64,000 nt of DNA from Allobosea sp. Root381. Its GTDB lineage: Bacteria > Pseudomonadota > Alphaproteobacteria > Rhizobiales > Beijerinckiaceae. Both the position numbers and the translations under genes were made by a program. Location: NCBI RefSeq assembly GCF_001429395.1, contig NZ_LMJT01000003.1, forward strand, positions 185,267-249,266, given 5' to 3'. The notes under the pieces are model-generated. The model was not told the origin of the DNA, ran no database searches, and worked only from the letters and a program-made list of their open reading frames with translations. Of this stretch, positions 1 to 8,002 are shown one piece after another (position 1 is the stretch's first letter; each line of letters starts with the position of its first letter).

Positions 1-803
1 GTCACGCCCATCCACATGCCCACAACGGACGAGCGCAGCAGCGTCGCCCAGTAGCGCGGCAGCCCGGCCCAGGTCCGCAGCACGACCTTGAGGTCGATCT
101 TCGCCTTCTTGCCCTTGAAGACGAGGCCTTCCTCGACCGTCAGCAGGATCTCGCTGACACCAAACAGGCCGATCACCACGATCAGGAAGTCGAAGCCGCG
201 CATCAACTCCATCGAGCCGAAGGTCATGCGCAGGTCGCCCGAGATCGAGTCGAGGCCGACCGCCGCAAGCAGGAAGCCGATGCAGAGCGAGGCCAGGATC
301 TTCGAGCGATTGTCCCGCCCCATGCCGATGAAGGAGCAGAAGGTCAGGAGGAAGACCGCGAAGAACTCGGCCGGGCCGAAGCGCAGCGCGAACTGTGCCA
401 CCAACGGCGCGACGAAGGTGATCAGGATGACGCCCGAGATCGCGCCGATGAAGGAGGCGGTGAAGGCCGCGGTCAGCGCCTCGGCCGCCCTGCCCTGCAC
501 CGCCATCGGGTAGCCGTCGAAGGTCGTCGCGACCGACCAGGCCTCGCCGGGGATGTTGAACAGGATCGAGGTGATCGCGCCGCCGAACAGAGCGCCCCAG
601 TAGATCGACGACAGCAGGATGATCGCCGAGGTCGGATCCATGCCGAAGGTCAGCGGCAGCAGGATCGCGACGCCGTTCGGCCCCCCGAGCCCGGGCAGCA
701 CGCCGACGATGATGCCGAGCACCACGCCGATCGCCATGAAACCTATGTTGTGCCAGGACAGGGCGACCTGGAAGCCGGCCATCAACGAGGCGAAATCATC
801 CAT
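1..803 (-). CDS. tctA: TctA family tripartite tricarboxylate transporter permease, partial
   Basis: Large membrane subunit of a tripartite tricarboxylate (TTT) transporter, which moves the carboxylate delivered by a periplasmic TctC protein using an ion gradient. The ATG at 803 begins MDDFASLMAGF; about 267 residues are present and the C-terminal part, probably some 230 residues judging from the family, lies beyond the left edge. The family signature GVLPGLGGPNGVAILLPL sits near residues 33-50, followed by several hydrophobic helices. It starts 11 bases after the tctB stop, so the two are one transcription unit. Family assignment is firm; the substrate is unknown because TTT systems carry many carboxylates. 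Confidence 0.93.
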   Translation of the reverse strand, partial: MDDFASLMAGFQVALSWHNIGFMAIGVVLGIIVGVLPGLGGPNGVAILLPLTFGMDPTSAIILLSSIYWGALFGGAITSILFNIPGEAWSVATTFDGYPMAVQGRAAEALTAAFTASFIGAISGVILITFVAPLVAQFALRFGPAEFFAVFLLTFCSFIGMGRDNRSKILASLCIGFLLAAVGLDSISGDLRMTFGSMELMRGFDFLIVVIGLFGVSEILLTVEEGLVFKGKKAKIDLKVVLRTWAGLPRYWATLLRSSVVGMWMGV

Positions 804-814
804 CGTCTGAAACC

Positions 815-1318
815 TCAGTAGCCGAGCGCGGCTTCGAGCGGGCCTTTGGGCAGCGGCACGCGGAACTGGAGCTCGAACACCCAAAAGCAGATGAGCGGCA
901 CGAGCACGGCGGTCAGCCCGATCGCGTACCAGCGGGAGGTCGCGACGATGCTCATGAAGACCACGATGAAGATCGTCGAGGCGACATAAATCCCGAGCGG
1001 CTGGATCAGCGCGACGAACAGGATGAGCGGCCCGAGCACCCGCGCAACCTGCCCGAGCTGCTCATAGGTGACGAAAATACCTTCCGGCGGCGAGCGGAAG
1101 GACTGCACCAGGATGAAGAGCGAAGCGGCGAGGAACAGCCAGCCGACCCGGGCCGGGAAGAAGCCGTTCTCCGGGCCGTTGTCCCAGCCGGCGCCGCGCC
1201 CGTAGGAATCATAGAGCACGACGAAGGCGAGGCCGATCAGGATCGCCGCGACAGCACGCTCGACGGGGCGGCGCGACAGACCGCGCGGCGTCGGCTCTGT
1301 TTCGGAGGAGTGCGTCAT
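815..1318 (-). CDS. tctB: TctB family transporter subunit
   Basis: Small four-helix membrane subunit of the TTT transporter, 167 residues, the normal length. A polar N-terminus (residues 1-20) is followed by hydrophobic segments near 22-38, 57-72, 90-108 and a longer C-terminal pair near 111-150. It lies between tctC upstream and tctA downstream on the minus strand, the usual C-B-A order. The ATG at 1318 is preceded by the palindromic element at 1324-1437, which separates it from tctC. TctB proteins are weakly conserved, so the call rests on length, topology and position. Confidence 0.88.
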   Translation of the reverse strand: MTHSSETEPTPRGLSRRPVERAVAAILIGLAFVVLYDSYGRGAGWDNGPENGFFPARVGWLFLAASLFILVQSFRSPPEGIFVTYEQLGQVARVLGPLILFVALIQPLGIYVASTIFIVVFMSIVATSRWYAIGLTAVLVPLICFWVFELQFRVPLPKGPLEAALGY

Positions 1319-1323
1319 TCATC

Positions 1324-1437
1324 GTCCCCGCGTCGTCATCCCGGACGAGCCGCGCAGCGGCGCCGATCCGGGATCCATGCCTGAGCCGTTCCGGAATGGA
1401 TCCCGGCTCTCCGCCTCGTTCCGGCCGGGATGACCCC
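1324..1437. repeat. Dispersed GTCAT...ATGAC palindromic element
   Basis: Intergenic element beginning GTCATCCCGG and ending CCGGGATGAC, with internal complementary CCGGGATCCATGC and GGAATGGATCCCGG segments. It sits between tctC and tctB and is one of over a dozen related copies in the window. Confidence 0.7.
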
Positions 1438-1473
1438 GTGCCTCAGAACCGCGGTCTCACTTGGCCAGCAACC

Positions 1474-2457
1474 TCACTTGGCCATGAAGCCGGCTTCGCT
1501 CATCAGCCTGGCGTGCTTGGCCTCGTCCTCCTTGAGGAAGGTCACGAAGGCCTCGCCGTCGCGATAGTCAGGCATCAGCGCGCTGCGGGCGAGATAGTCC
1601 TTCCATTCCGGTGTCTCGGACACTTTCTTGAACATGTTCACATAGAAGGCCTGCTGCTCCTTGGTGACCTTGCCGGGCATGAACATGCCGCGCAGCATGG
1701 TGTAGGTGACGTCCAGCCCCTGCGACGTGCAGGTCGGGATGTCGGCCCAGGATTTCCCGTCGGCGACCTTTTCCGTGTAGGTCATCGGCTTCTCGGCGAA
1801 GACGCAGAGCGGCTTGGTCGCGCCGCCGCGCCAGTTGGCGACGTCCTCGGCCGGGTTGTTGGTCGTGGCCTCGACATGGCCGCCCGAAAGCTGGGTCGAG
1901 GCCTGGCCGCCGCTGTTGTGCGGGATATAGGCGAGCTTGGTGCCGCCGGCCTTCTCCATCGCGAAGACGATCAGGTTGTCCTCGCGCTTCGACGAGGTGC
2001 CCCCGACCTTCATCGGCGGCGAGGCCTTCTTGGCCGCGGCCATCAGGTCGCCGGCATTCTGGTAGGGCGCCTTGGCATTGACCCAGAGCACGAAGCTATC
2101 CTGCGCCATCATCGCGACCGGCGTGTAGTCGGTCCAGTTCAGCGGCAGCTTCGTCGCCATCGGCGTCATGAAGATGCCGCTCGACGTCGTGATCAGCTTA
2201 TGCGGGTCGCCCGGCGACTTCTGGATCTCGAGCATCCCCTCCGCGCCGCCGGCCGCCGGCTTGTTGACGACGATGATCGGCTGCGAGGTCAGGTTGTGCT
2301 TCTGGATCACGCCCTGGATCGTGCGCGCCATCTGGTCCGAGGCGCCGCCCGCCGAGAACGGGACCACGATCTCGATCGCCTTTGTCGGCTCCCAGGCAAA
2401 AACCGGCGTGGCGCCGACGAGAAAAATTGCGGATGCGGCAAGCCAATGCTTCGTCAT
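1474..2457 (-). CDS. tctC: TctC family tripartite tricarboxylate transporter substrate-binding protein
   Basis: Periplasmic carboxylate-binding protein of the TTT system, 327 residues. I chose the ATG at 2457 (MTKHWLAASAIFLVG) because GGAGGAG lies just upstream and a Sec signal peptide with a likely cleavage after VFA follows at once; the open frame extends 19 codons further upstream without such support. The mature protein opens with IEIVVPFSAGGASDQMAR, the canonical start of the Bug/TctC fold, and the middle contains the typical Asn/Gly-rich substrate loop. First gene of tctCBA, downstream of the GntR regulator. Confidence 0.93.
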   Translation of the reverse strand: MTKHWLAASAIFLVGATPVFAWEPTKAIEIVVPFSAGGASDQMARTIQGVIQKHNLTSQPIIVVNKPAAGGAEGMLEIQKSPGDPHKLITTSSGIFMTPMATKLPLNWTDYTPVAMMAQDSFVLWVNAKAPYQNAGDLMAAAKKASPPMKVGGTSSKREDNLIVFAMEKAGGTKLAYIPHNSGGQASTQLSGGHVEATTNNPAEDVANWRGGATKPLCVFAEKPMTYTEKVADGKSWADIPTCTSQGLDVTYTMLRGMFMPGKVTKEQQAFYVNMFKKVSETPEWKDYLARSALMPDYRDGEAFVTFLKEDEAKHARLMSEAGFMAK

Positions 2458-2520
2458 GGTGGTCTCCTCCCAAGGTCGCGCTCTGACGGCGTCTGAGGAG
2501 GAACCTAGAAGCAATTAATT

Positions 2521-2530
2521 TTGCATTCAA
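2521..2530. promoter_or_regulatory. Candidate operator of the GntR regulator, site 1
   Basis: TTGCATTCAA, with TTG/CAA outer symmetry, lies about 65 bases upstream of tctC. The nonamer TTGCATTCA recurs in inverse orientation at 3433-3441, in front of both the regulator and the aminotransferase. A related TTGATGCAA is at 2587-2595. The assignment to this regulator is inferred from the positions. Confidence 0.45.
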
Positions 2531-2617
2531 TCCGAAAAACGCATCGAAGCGAAATGCCTATCTTCTTGCGCCTCGAAACGCACTGCTTGATGCAATGCCG
2601 AAGGCGACAGGGATCTT

Positions 2618-3343
2618 TCAGCCCTTGGCCTCGGCCTGAGCCGCCTTGCGCTTGTTGCGCAGATGCTGGAACAGCAGGTCGCTCAGCTCGCTGCCGGCCC
2701 GGCGACGCAGGGCATCGAGGATCGCCTCATGCTCGCGCATCGCCTCGCCCCAGCGGTCGCGATCGGTGGCGAGGTTGGCCGAATAGCGCACCCGCCTGAT
2801 CCGCCCGGCGAAACTCGCATAGGTCGCGCTCAGCACCGCATTGCCCGCCGCCTCGACGATCATGCGGTGGATATCCTGGTTGCAGCGGAAATAGTCGTGC
2901 ATCTCGCGCCGCAGATAGAAGCGGTACATGTCGTGATGCACCCGTTCGATCTCAGCGACATCCGCATCGCTGACGCGCTCGCAGGCCAGTCGCCCCGCCA
3001 GCGCCTCGAGCCCACCCATCACGTCGAAGAGCTCGCGCAGATCATCAGCACTGAGCGCACGGACGCGGGCACCACGATTGGGCAGCAGCTCGATCAGCCC
3101 CTCGGCCGCGAGCACCTTCAGCGCCTCGCGCAACGGCGTTCGCGAAATGCCGAAGCGGTCGCAAAGGAGTCGCTCGGGAATGCGCGCGCCATCATCGAGA
3201 TTGCCCTCGACGATGTAGTCGCGCAGCGCCGCCAGCAGCTCGTCATGCAAAGTCGCTGGCGCGCGCGCAGCCTCGGCGGGGATGACCCCGGCGGGCTCCG
3301 CCGTCACGTCGCTGCCGTTTTGCGTGTCCAGAACCATGCTCAT
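2618..3343 (-). CDS. GntR family transcriptional regulator (FadR/FCD subfamily)
   Basis: DNA-binding repressor or activator of 241 residues. Residues about 33-95 form the winged helix (RDYIVEGNLDDGARIPER, then ISRTPLREALKVLAAEGL), and about 105-230 are an all-helical FCD ligand domain with the acidic and histidine residues that commonly bind metal plus carboxylate (HHDMYRF, NQDIHRMIVEAAGN, EHEAILDAL). It is upstream of and codirectional with tctCBA and divergent from the class V aminotransferase, so it probably controls one or both according to a carboxylic acid. The effector cannot be read from the sequence. Confidence 0.9.
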   Translation of the reverse strand: MSMVLDTQNGSDVTAEPAGVIPAEAARAPATLHDELLAALRDYIVEGNLDDGARIPERLLCDRFGISRTPLREALKVLAAEGLIELLPNRGARVRALSADDLRELFDVMGGLEALAGRLACERVSDADVAEIERVHHDMYRFYLRREMHDYFRCNQDIHRMIVEAAGNAVLSATYASFAGRIRRVRYSANLATDRDRWGEAMREHEAILDALRRRAGSELSDLLFQHLRNKRKAAQAEAKG

Positions 3344-3432
3344 TGCCCCGTATCGCTAGTCCAGCCGGATACCGCTGTCGAGACCTTCCCGCGTCAAATT
3401 GAGCGCGATCGGTAGATTGCCAAAGACAAAAA

Positions 3433-3441
3433 TGAATGCAA
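3433..3441. promoter_or_regulatory. Candidate operator of the GntR regulator, site 2
   Basis: TGAATGCAA, the reverse complement of the TTGCATTCA core at 2521, flanked by A/T runs. It lies in the divergent gap between the regulator (start 3343) and the aminotransferase (start 3506), where autoregulation and joint control would be expected. Confidence 0.45.
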
Positions 3442-3505
3442 TTTATGCCGAACAAGCGGGCGTGCAGCGTTGCAGGCGTGCCCGAGCGTCGAAGGAGGAA
3501 GCACC

Positions 3506-4702
3506 ATGAGCGCGCAACAGGGACGGCATTTCCTGCACATTCCGGGGCCCAGCCCGATCCCGGACCGCATCCTGCGCGCCATCGCGATGCCGATCATCGA
3601 CCATCGCAGCGCCGAGTTCGCGGTGCTCGGAAAGCAGGTTCTGGACGGCAGCAAGGCCGTCTTCAAGACGAAGCAGCCGGTGGTGATCTACCCCGCTTCA
3701 GGCACTGGCGCCTGGGAAGCGGCCATCGTCAACACGCTCTCGCCCGGCGACACGGTGCTGATGGCCGAGACCGGCCATTTCGCCACGCTGTGGAAACAGA
3801 TCGCCACCCGCTTTGGCATCGAGGTCGAGTTCATCCCCGGCGACTGGCGCCGCGGCGCCGATCCGGCCGCGATCGAGGCCAGGCTGTCCGAGGACAAGGC
3901 CCGTAAGATCACCGCCGTGATGGTCGTCCACAACGAGACCTCGACGGGCTCGACCAGCCGCATCGCCGAGATCCGCAAGGCAATCGACGCAGCCGGCCAC
4001 CCGGCCCTCTTCATGGTCGACACCATCTCCTCGCTCGCCTCTGTGGACTACCGGCATGACGAGTGGCAGGTCGACGTCACGGTCTCGGGCTCGCAGAAGG
4101 GGCTGATGCTGCCGCCGGGGCTGAGTTTCAATGCGATCTCGGAAAAGGCGCTGGCTGCCTCGAAAACCAACAAGCTGCCGCGCTCCTACTGGGACTGGCA
4201 GGAGATGGTGAAGATCAACGCCACCGGCTTCTTCCCCTACACGCCCGCGACCAACCTGCTCTACGGGCTGAAGGAAGCGCTCGCCATGCTGCAGGAGGAA
4301 GGCCTCGACAACGTCTTCGCCCGGCACAAGCGCCTCGCCGCCGCCTGCCGCGTCGCGGTCGAGACCTGGGGGCTGGAAGTGCTCTGCCAGAACCCGGCCG
4401 AGCATTCGCCCGTGCTGACCGGCGTGCTGATGCCGCCGAGCCACGATGCCGACCGTTTCCGCAAGATCACGCTGGAGAAATACAACATCTCGCTGGGCTC
4501 CGGCCTCGGCAAGGTCGCCGGCAAGGTCTTCCGCATCGGCCATCTCGGCGAGTGCAACGAGCTCGCGCTGCTCGGCGCCCTCTCCGGCGTCGAGATGGGG
4601 CTGGCCGCGGCCGGCGTCCCGCATCGCAGCGGCGGCGTGCAGGCTGCGATGGCGATGCTCGAAGGCCAGACCGAGGCCAATGCGCCGAAGGCAGTGGCCT
4701 GA
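3506..4702 (+). CDS. Class V aminotransferase, serine-glyoxylate aminotransferase type
   Basis: PLP enzyme of 398 residues that by family transfers an amino group from serine, aspartate or alanine to glyoxylate or a related oxo acid. The start at 3506 follows a strong GAAGGAGGAA. The N-terminal HIPGPSPIPDRIL and the active-site VSGSQKGLMLPPG, with the Schiff-base lysine at about residue 198, are characteristic; FMVDTISSLASVDYRHDEW carries the PLP-binding aspartate. The family includes SgaA of the serine cycle and BhcA of the beta-hydroxyaspartate cycle; none of the partner genes of either pathway is in view, so the substrate is left open. Divergent from the GntR regulator. Confidence 0.85.
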   Translation: MSAQQGRHFLHIPGPSPIPDRILRAIAMPIIDHRSAEFAVLGKQVLDGSKAVFKTKQPVVIYPASGTGAWEAAIVNTLSPGDTVLMAETGHFATLWKQIATRFGIEVEFIPGDWRRGADPAAIEARLSEDKARKITAVMVVHNETSTGSTSRIAEIRKAIDAAGHPALFMVDTISSLASVDYRHDEWQVDVTVSGSQKGLMLPPGLSFNAISEKALAASKTNKLPRSYWDWQEMVKINATGFFPYTPATNLLYGLKEALAMLQEEGLDNVFARHKRLAAACRVAVETWGLEVLCQNPAEHSPVLTGVLMPPSHDADRFRKITLEKYNISLGSGLGKVAGKVFRIGHLGECNELALLGALSGVEMGLAAAGVPHRSGGVQAAMAMLEGQTEANAPKAVA

Positions 4703-4709
4703 TCTTCAC

Positions 4710-5105
4710 TCAGCTCGCCGCGCCCTTCGGCCAGTTGTCGCGGATCCAGCGCGTCAGCCCGTCCTCGTCGACCTCGCCCGCCGCAAGGGCGAGGATCGCG
4801 GCGGCGGCCATCGCCGGTTCGACATCGAAATCGATATCGTTGAGGCCGAGAAAAACGATCATGCAGCCGAAGGCAGCGCGCTTGTTGCCATCAATGAAGG
4901 GATGGTTCCGCGCGAGGCCGAAGGCATAGGCTGCTGCCAGCGCAGCAAGGTCCGTCTCGCCATAGACATATTTGTTAGGTGCCCGCGCCAAGGCCGATTC
5001 AAGCAAGGCCCGATCCCGTAATCCGGCTGGACCACCGAACAAGGCGAGCTGCTCTGAATGGATATCGGTCGCGAGCGGGACATTGATCCAGACCGGCTCG
5101 CTCAC
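4710..5105 (-). CDS. doc: Death-on-curing (Doc/Fic) family toxin
   Basis: Small Fic-fold protein of 131 residues, typical for Doc. The core motif HPFIDGNKR is complete at residues 68-76. Doc toxins phosphorylate and inactivate EF-Tu, whereas longer Fic proteins AMPylate; the size and the HxFx(D/N)xNKR pattern favour Doc. Its ATG overlaps the antitoxin stop in an ATGA arrangement, so the two are translationally coupled. The partner is an AbrB-type protein rather than Phd. No internal inhibitory helix with an (S/T)xxxE(G/N) motif is obvious, as expected for a Doc whose inhibition comes from the antitoxin. Confidence 0.88.
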   Translation of the reverse strand: MSEPVWINVPLATDIHSEQLALFGGPAGLRDRALLESALARAPNKYVYGETDLAALAAAYAFGLARNHPFIDGNKRAAFGCMIVFLGLNDIDFDVEPAMAAAAILALAAGEVDEDGLTRWIRDNWPKGAAS

Positions 5106-5368
5106 TTCGCGAGTTCGCGATAGGTCGCTGCATACTTCTTGAACGATCTGCGCGCGATCTCCATCCCCCGAGCGTGAACGTCGTCATAGGGAACGAGCTT
5201 GACCTCGCCTCCCGGCTGATGGACCACCGTGAAGCGATCCCCTTCCGACAACCGGAAACGCGCGAGGATATCCTTCGTCAGGATGATTCCGAGTGAGTTG
5301 CCGATCTTGCGAAGCTGGACGACATCGCTAGCAACCTCGCCAGATGATGGCTGAACGTTTTCGTTCAT
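5102..5368 (-). CDS. AbrB/MazE-family antitoxin of the Doc toxin
   Basis: 88-residue protein. The ATG at 5368 has ACGGAGGTCGCC directly before it; an upstream in-frame extension of 30 codons would cross the promoter. Residues about 15-60 are a swapped-hairpin AbrB DNA-binding domain (VVQLRKIGNSLGIILTKDIL, then LSEGDRFTVVHQPGG), and the basic C-terminus (ARRSFKKYAATYRELAK) is the likely toxin-binding tail. First gene of a two-gene toxin-antitoxin operon with a perfect inverted repeat in its promoter. Confidence 0.88.
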   Translation of the reverse strand: MNENVQPSSGEVASDVVQLRKIGNSLGIILTKDILARFRLSEGDRFTVVHQPGGEVKLVPYDDVHARGMEIARRSFKKYAATYRELAK

Positions 5369-5381
5369 GGCGACCTCCGTA

Positions 5382-5394
5382 ATACGTTTCGTAT
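5382..5394. promoter_or_regulatory. Inverted repeat, likely antitoxin operator
   Basis: ATACG-TTT-CGTAT, a perfect 5-bp inverted repeat with a 3-base centre, 14 bases upstream of the antitoxin ATG. The position fits autoregulation by the AbrB-type antitoxin or its complex with the toxin. Confidence 0.6.
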
Positions 5395-5500
5395 AACACA
5401 AGAGGTCGCGATTGCCCAACTTGATGCCCTGTTGTCTTGCAACGTCCAGCTGATCCACGCCTAATCCCTACGCCCGAGGGATGGTTTGGCCGGAAGGACA

Positions 5501-7135
5501 ATGATGCTCGAACGCCGCGCGACCTATCGCGAGACAGTGGACGCCTTCGCCTGGCGGGTCCCCGAACGCTTCAACATCGGCGTCGCCGCCTGCGACCGCC
5601 ATGCCGATGGCAGCGGCAAGCCTGCGCTGATCTACGAGGATGGCGAGAACGGCATCGCGACCATCTCCTTCGACGAACTGAAACGCGCCTCGAACAAGCT
5701 CGCGAACATGTTGCGCGGCCATGGCATCGGGCCGGGCGAGCGCGTCGGCATCCTGCTGCCGCAGCGGCCGGAAACCGCGATGGCGCATCTCGCCGTCTAC
5801 AAGCTCGGCGGCATCGCGCTGCCGCTCTTCATCCAGTTCGGCCCCGAGGCGCTTGAGCACAGGCTGCAGCACAGCGGCGCCGCGGCGCTGATCACGGATG
5901 GCGAGAACATCGGCAAGGTCGAGGAGATTCGAGACGCTCTCCCCGATCTGAGGCGCATCTTCGTCATCGACGGTGCCGGCACAGGCCATCTCGACTTCGC
6001 GACCGAGATGGCAAAAGCTTCGGACACCTTCGCGCCCGTCGATACCCGCGCCGACGACCCGGCCCTGATCATCTACACCTCCGGCACCACCGGTAAGCCA
6101 AAGGGCGCGCTCCATGCCCATCGCGTCCTGCTCGGCCATCTGCCGGGCGTGCAGGTGCCGCAATCCTTCTTTCCTCAGGCCGGCGACCTGTTCTGGACCC
6201 CAGCCGACTGGGCCTGGATCGGCGGCCTGCTCGATGTCCTACTGCCGAGCCTCTGTTGCGGCGTTCCCGTGCTCGCCTCGCGCGCCCGCAAATTCGATCC
6301 CGAGGCCGCCTTCGCGCTGATGGCGCGGCACAAGGTCCGGAACGCCTTCCTGCCTCCGACGGCGCTGAAGCTGATGCGCCAGGTCCGCGATCCTCGCCGT
6401 TTCGGTTACGCGATGCGCTCGATCGGCAGCGGCGGCGAAACGCTCGGCGCCGACATGCTCGACTGGAGCGCTGAGACCTTCGGCTTCGCCGTCAACGAGT
6501 TCTACGGCCAGACCGAGGCCAACCTGCTCGTCGCCAATTGCGAAAGCTTGTTCCCGATCAGGCGGGGCTCGATGGGCCGCGCAGTGCCGGGCCATCGCGT
6601 CGCAGTCGTCTCGGCCGAAGGCGAGCCATTGCCTCCGGGCGAGGCCGGGCTGATTGCGGTCGCCAGGCCCGATCCCGTGATGATGCTGGAATACTGGCGC
6701 CAGCCCGAGGCGACGGCGGCAAAATTCGCCGGCGACTGGCTGCTCACCGGCGACACCGGCACCTGCGACGAGGACGGCTATTTCTGGTTCCAGGGCCGCG
6801 ACGACGACATCATCTCCTCGGGTTCCTACCGCATCGGCCCGGGCGACATCGAGGACTGCATCATCCGCCATCCGGCTGTTCTGATGGTCGCGGTCGTCGG
6901 CGTGCCGGATCCGGTGCGCACGGAGGTGGTCAAGGCCTTCGTCCTGCCGAAGCCCGGCGTTATGCCGACGGAGGAACTGGCCGCCGAAATCCAGGCATTC
7001 GTGCGAGAGCGGCTGGCGGCATATCAATATCCACGCGAGGTCGAGTTCGTGACGGAGCTGCCGATGACCGCGACGGGCAAGATCAGGCGGAAGGATCTGC
7101 GGGATATGGAGGCAGTACGGAAGCGGGAGGGGTGA
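5501..7135 (+). CDS. AMP-forming acyl-CoA synthetase
   Basis: Adenylate-forming ligase of about 544 residues that activates a carboxylic acid as acyl-AMP and then acyl-CoA. GGAAGGA lies directly before two tandem ATG codons (5501, 5504); either may be used. Motifs in order: the P-loop IIYTSGTTGKPKGALHAH near residue 190, FYGQTEANLL near 330, the ATP-ribose aspartate in LLTGDTGTCDEDGYFWFQGR near 420-440, and C-terminal GKIRRKDLR with the catalytic lysine. It resembles medium-chain or acetoacetate-type ligases. Transcribed alone on the plus strand, convergent with the PCC/ligase operon. Confidence 0.88.
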   Translation: MMLERRATYRETVDAFAWRVPERFNIGVAACDRHADGSGKPALIYEDGENGIATISFDELKRASNKLANMLRGHGIGPGERVGILLPQRPETAMAHLAVYKLGGIALPLFIQFGPEALEHRLQHSGAAALITDGENIGKVEEIRDALPDLRRIFVIDGAGTGHLDFATEMAKASDTFAPVDTRADDPALIIYTSGTTGKPKGALHAHRVLLGHLPGVQVPQSFFPQAGDLFWTPADWAWIGGLLDVLLPSLCCGVPVLASRARKFDPEAAFALMARHKVRNAFLPPTALKLMRQVRDPRRFGYAMRSIGSGGETLGADMLDWSAETFGFAVNEFYGQTEANLLVANCESLFPIRRGSMGRAVPGHRVAVVSAEGEPLPPGEAGLIAVARPDPVMMLEYWRQPEATAAKFAGDWLLTGDTGTCDEDGYFWFQGRDDDIISSGSYRIGPGDIEDCIIRHPAVLMVAVVGVPDPVRTEVVKAFVLPKPGVMPTEELAAEIQAFVRERLAAYQYPREVEFVTELPMTATGKIRRKDLRDMEAVRKREG

Positions 7136-7159
7136 AGGAAGGGCGCGGGGAAGCGAAGG

Positions 7160-8002
7160 TCAATTCACCTCCAGCACCAGTTCGAAGGTCATCAGCACCG
7201 GGTTGTCGCCGCGCTTGAGCCGCCCGCTCGCCATGGCGCCCGTGAAATCGACCAGCGCGACGTCGATCTCGGCCTCGCCGCCGACGATCCGCCCGGACGT
7301 GATCGCGACCTCCGTGGCGAAATTCTCGACCGCCCCGCCATCCTCGAAGCGCGCCCCGATGGTCGATCCGACGCCGCCATGGATGACAGCCTCGCGAATC
7401 TGACGCTCGGCGCAGAAACCCTCCAGAGCCTCGCAGAAATCGACGTTCGGCTTCACCCTGAGCGCGAAGAAGCGCCCGTTCCGTGTCGCATCGAGCAGCC
7501 CCGCGGGCTTCGGCCCGAACAGCTTGAAATTCGTCTCGCTGTCCGGCTCGGCGACGAAGGCCGCCCCGTCGAGCCCGACGGCCGGCAACGTGATCGGCTC
7601 GGCGACCATCGTCTCGTCTGGCAGGACATGCCCGCCGCCGCGCTTGCCGTCGCCCTCGGTCCAGAGACCATGGGCATGGAAGAAGGGCACGCCATCGCGC
7701 TGGCCGAAGGTCATCGCGCCAGTCTCGATCCGCGCCACGCCCGCCGGCCGAAAGGTCTCGCTGTAGAAGGCCGCATGCTCCGGCGTCTTCGCGAGCGCCG
7801 GCATGACATAGGCGAAAGGCGCGAGCGCGAGCCCGTCGAGCTTCGCCACGCCCGAGGTGAAACCCGCCGCCGCGAAGCTGCGGCGCACGGCTTCGAGCAG
7901 TGGCAGCCCGGCCTGCAGCGTCACCGGGAAGGCGAGCCCATGGGTCTCGACCCACTGGATGCGCTCCGCCGTACCGATGCCGGGCTGCTCGATTTGCCTC
8001 AC
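7160..8002 (-). CDS. Tandem PCC/DUF296 domain protein
   Basis: 280-residue cytosolic protein with two PCC-like (DUF296) halves; the second half contains the recognisable segment REAVIHGGVGSTIGARFEDGG and ends in MTFELVLEVN. I start it at the GTG at 8002, which overlaps the ligase stop as GTGA and has AAGGGGAAGG in front; an ATG at 8023 inside the ligase gene is the alternative. PCC domains are trimeric folds seen in plant AT-hook proteins and in stand-alone bacterial proteins of no settled function. Coupling to an acyl-CoA ligase suggests a role in the same acid's metabolism, which is inference. Confidence 0.72.
   Translation of the reverse strand: MRQIEQPGIGTAERIQWVETHGLAFPVTLQAGLPLLEAVRRSFAAAGFTSGVAKLDGLALAPFAYVMPALAKTPEHAAFYSETFRPAGVARIETGAMTFGQRDGVPFFHAHGLWTEGDGKRGGGHVLPDETMVAEPITLPAVGLDGAAFVAEPDSETNFKLFGPKPAGLLDATRNGRFFALRVKPNVDFCEALEGFCAERQIREAVIHGGVGSTIGARFEDGGAVENFATEVAITSGRIVGGEAEIDVALVDFTGAMASGRLKRGDNPVLMTFELVLEVN

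Noticed and set aside
3506..4702. Aminotransferase as part of a serine cycle or beta-hydroxyaspartate cycle cluster
   Set aside because: No hydroxypyruvate reductase, glycerate kinase, malyl-CoA ligase or hydroxyaspartate aldolase/dehydratase gene is in the window, so only the family is named.
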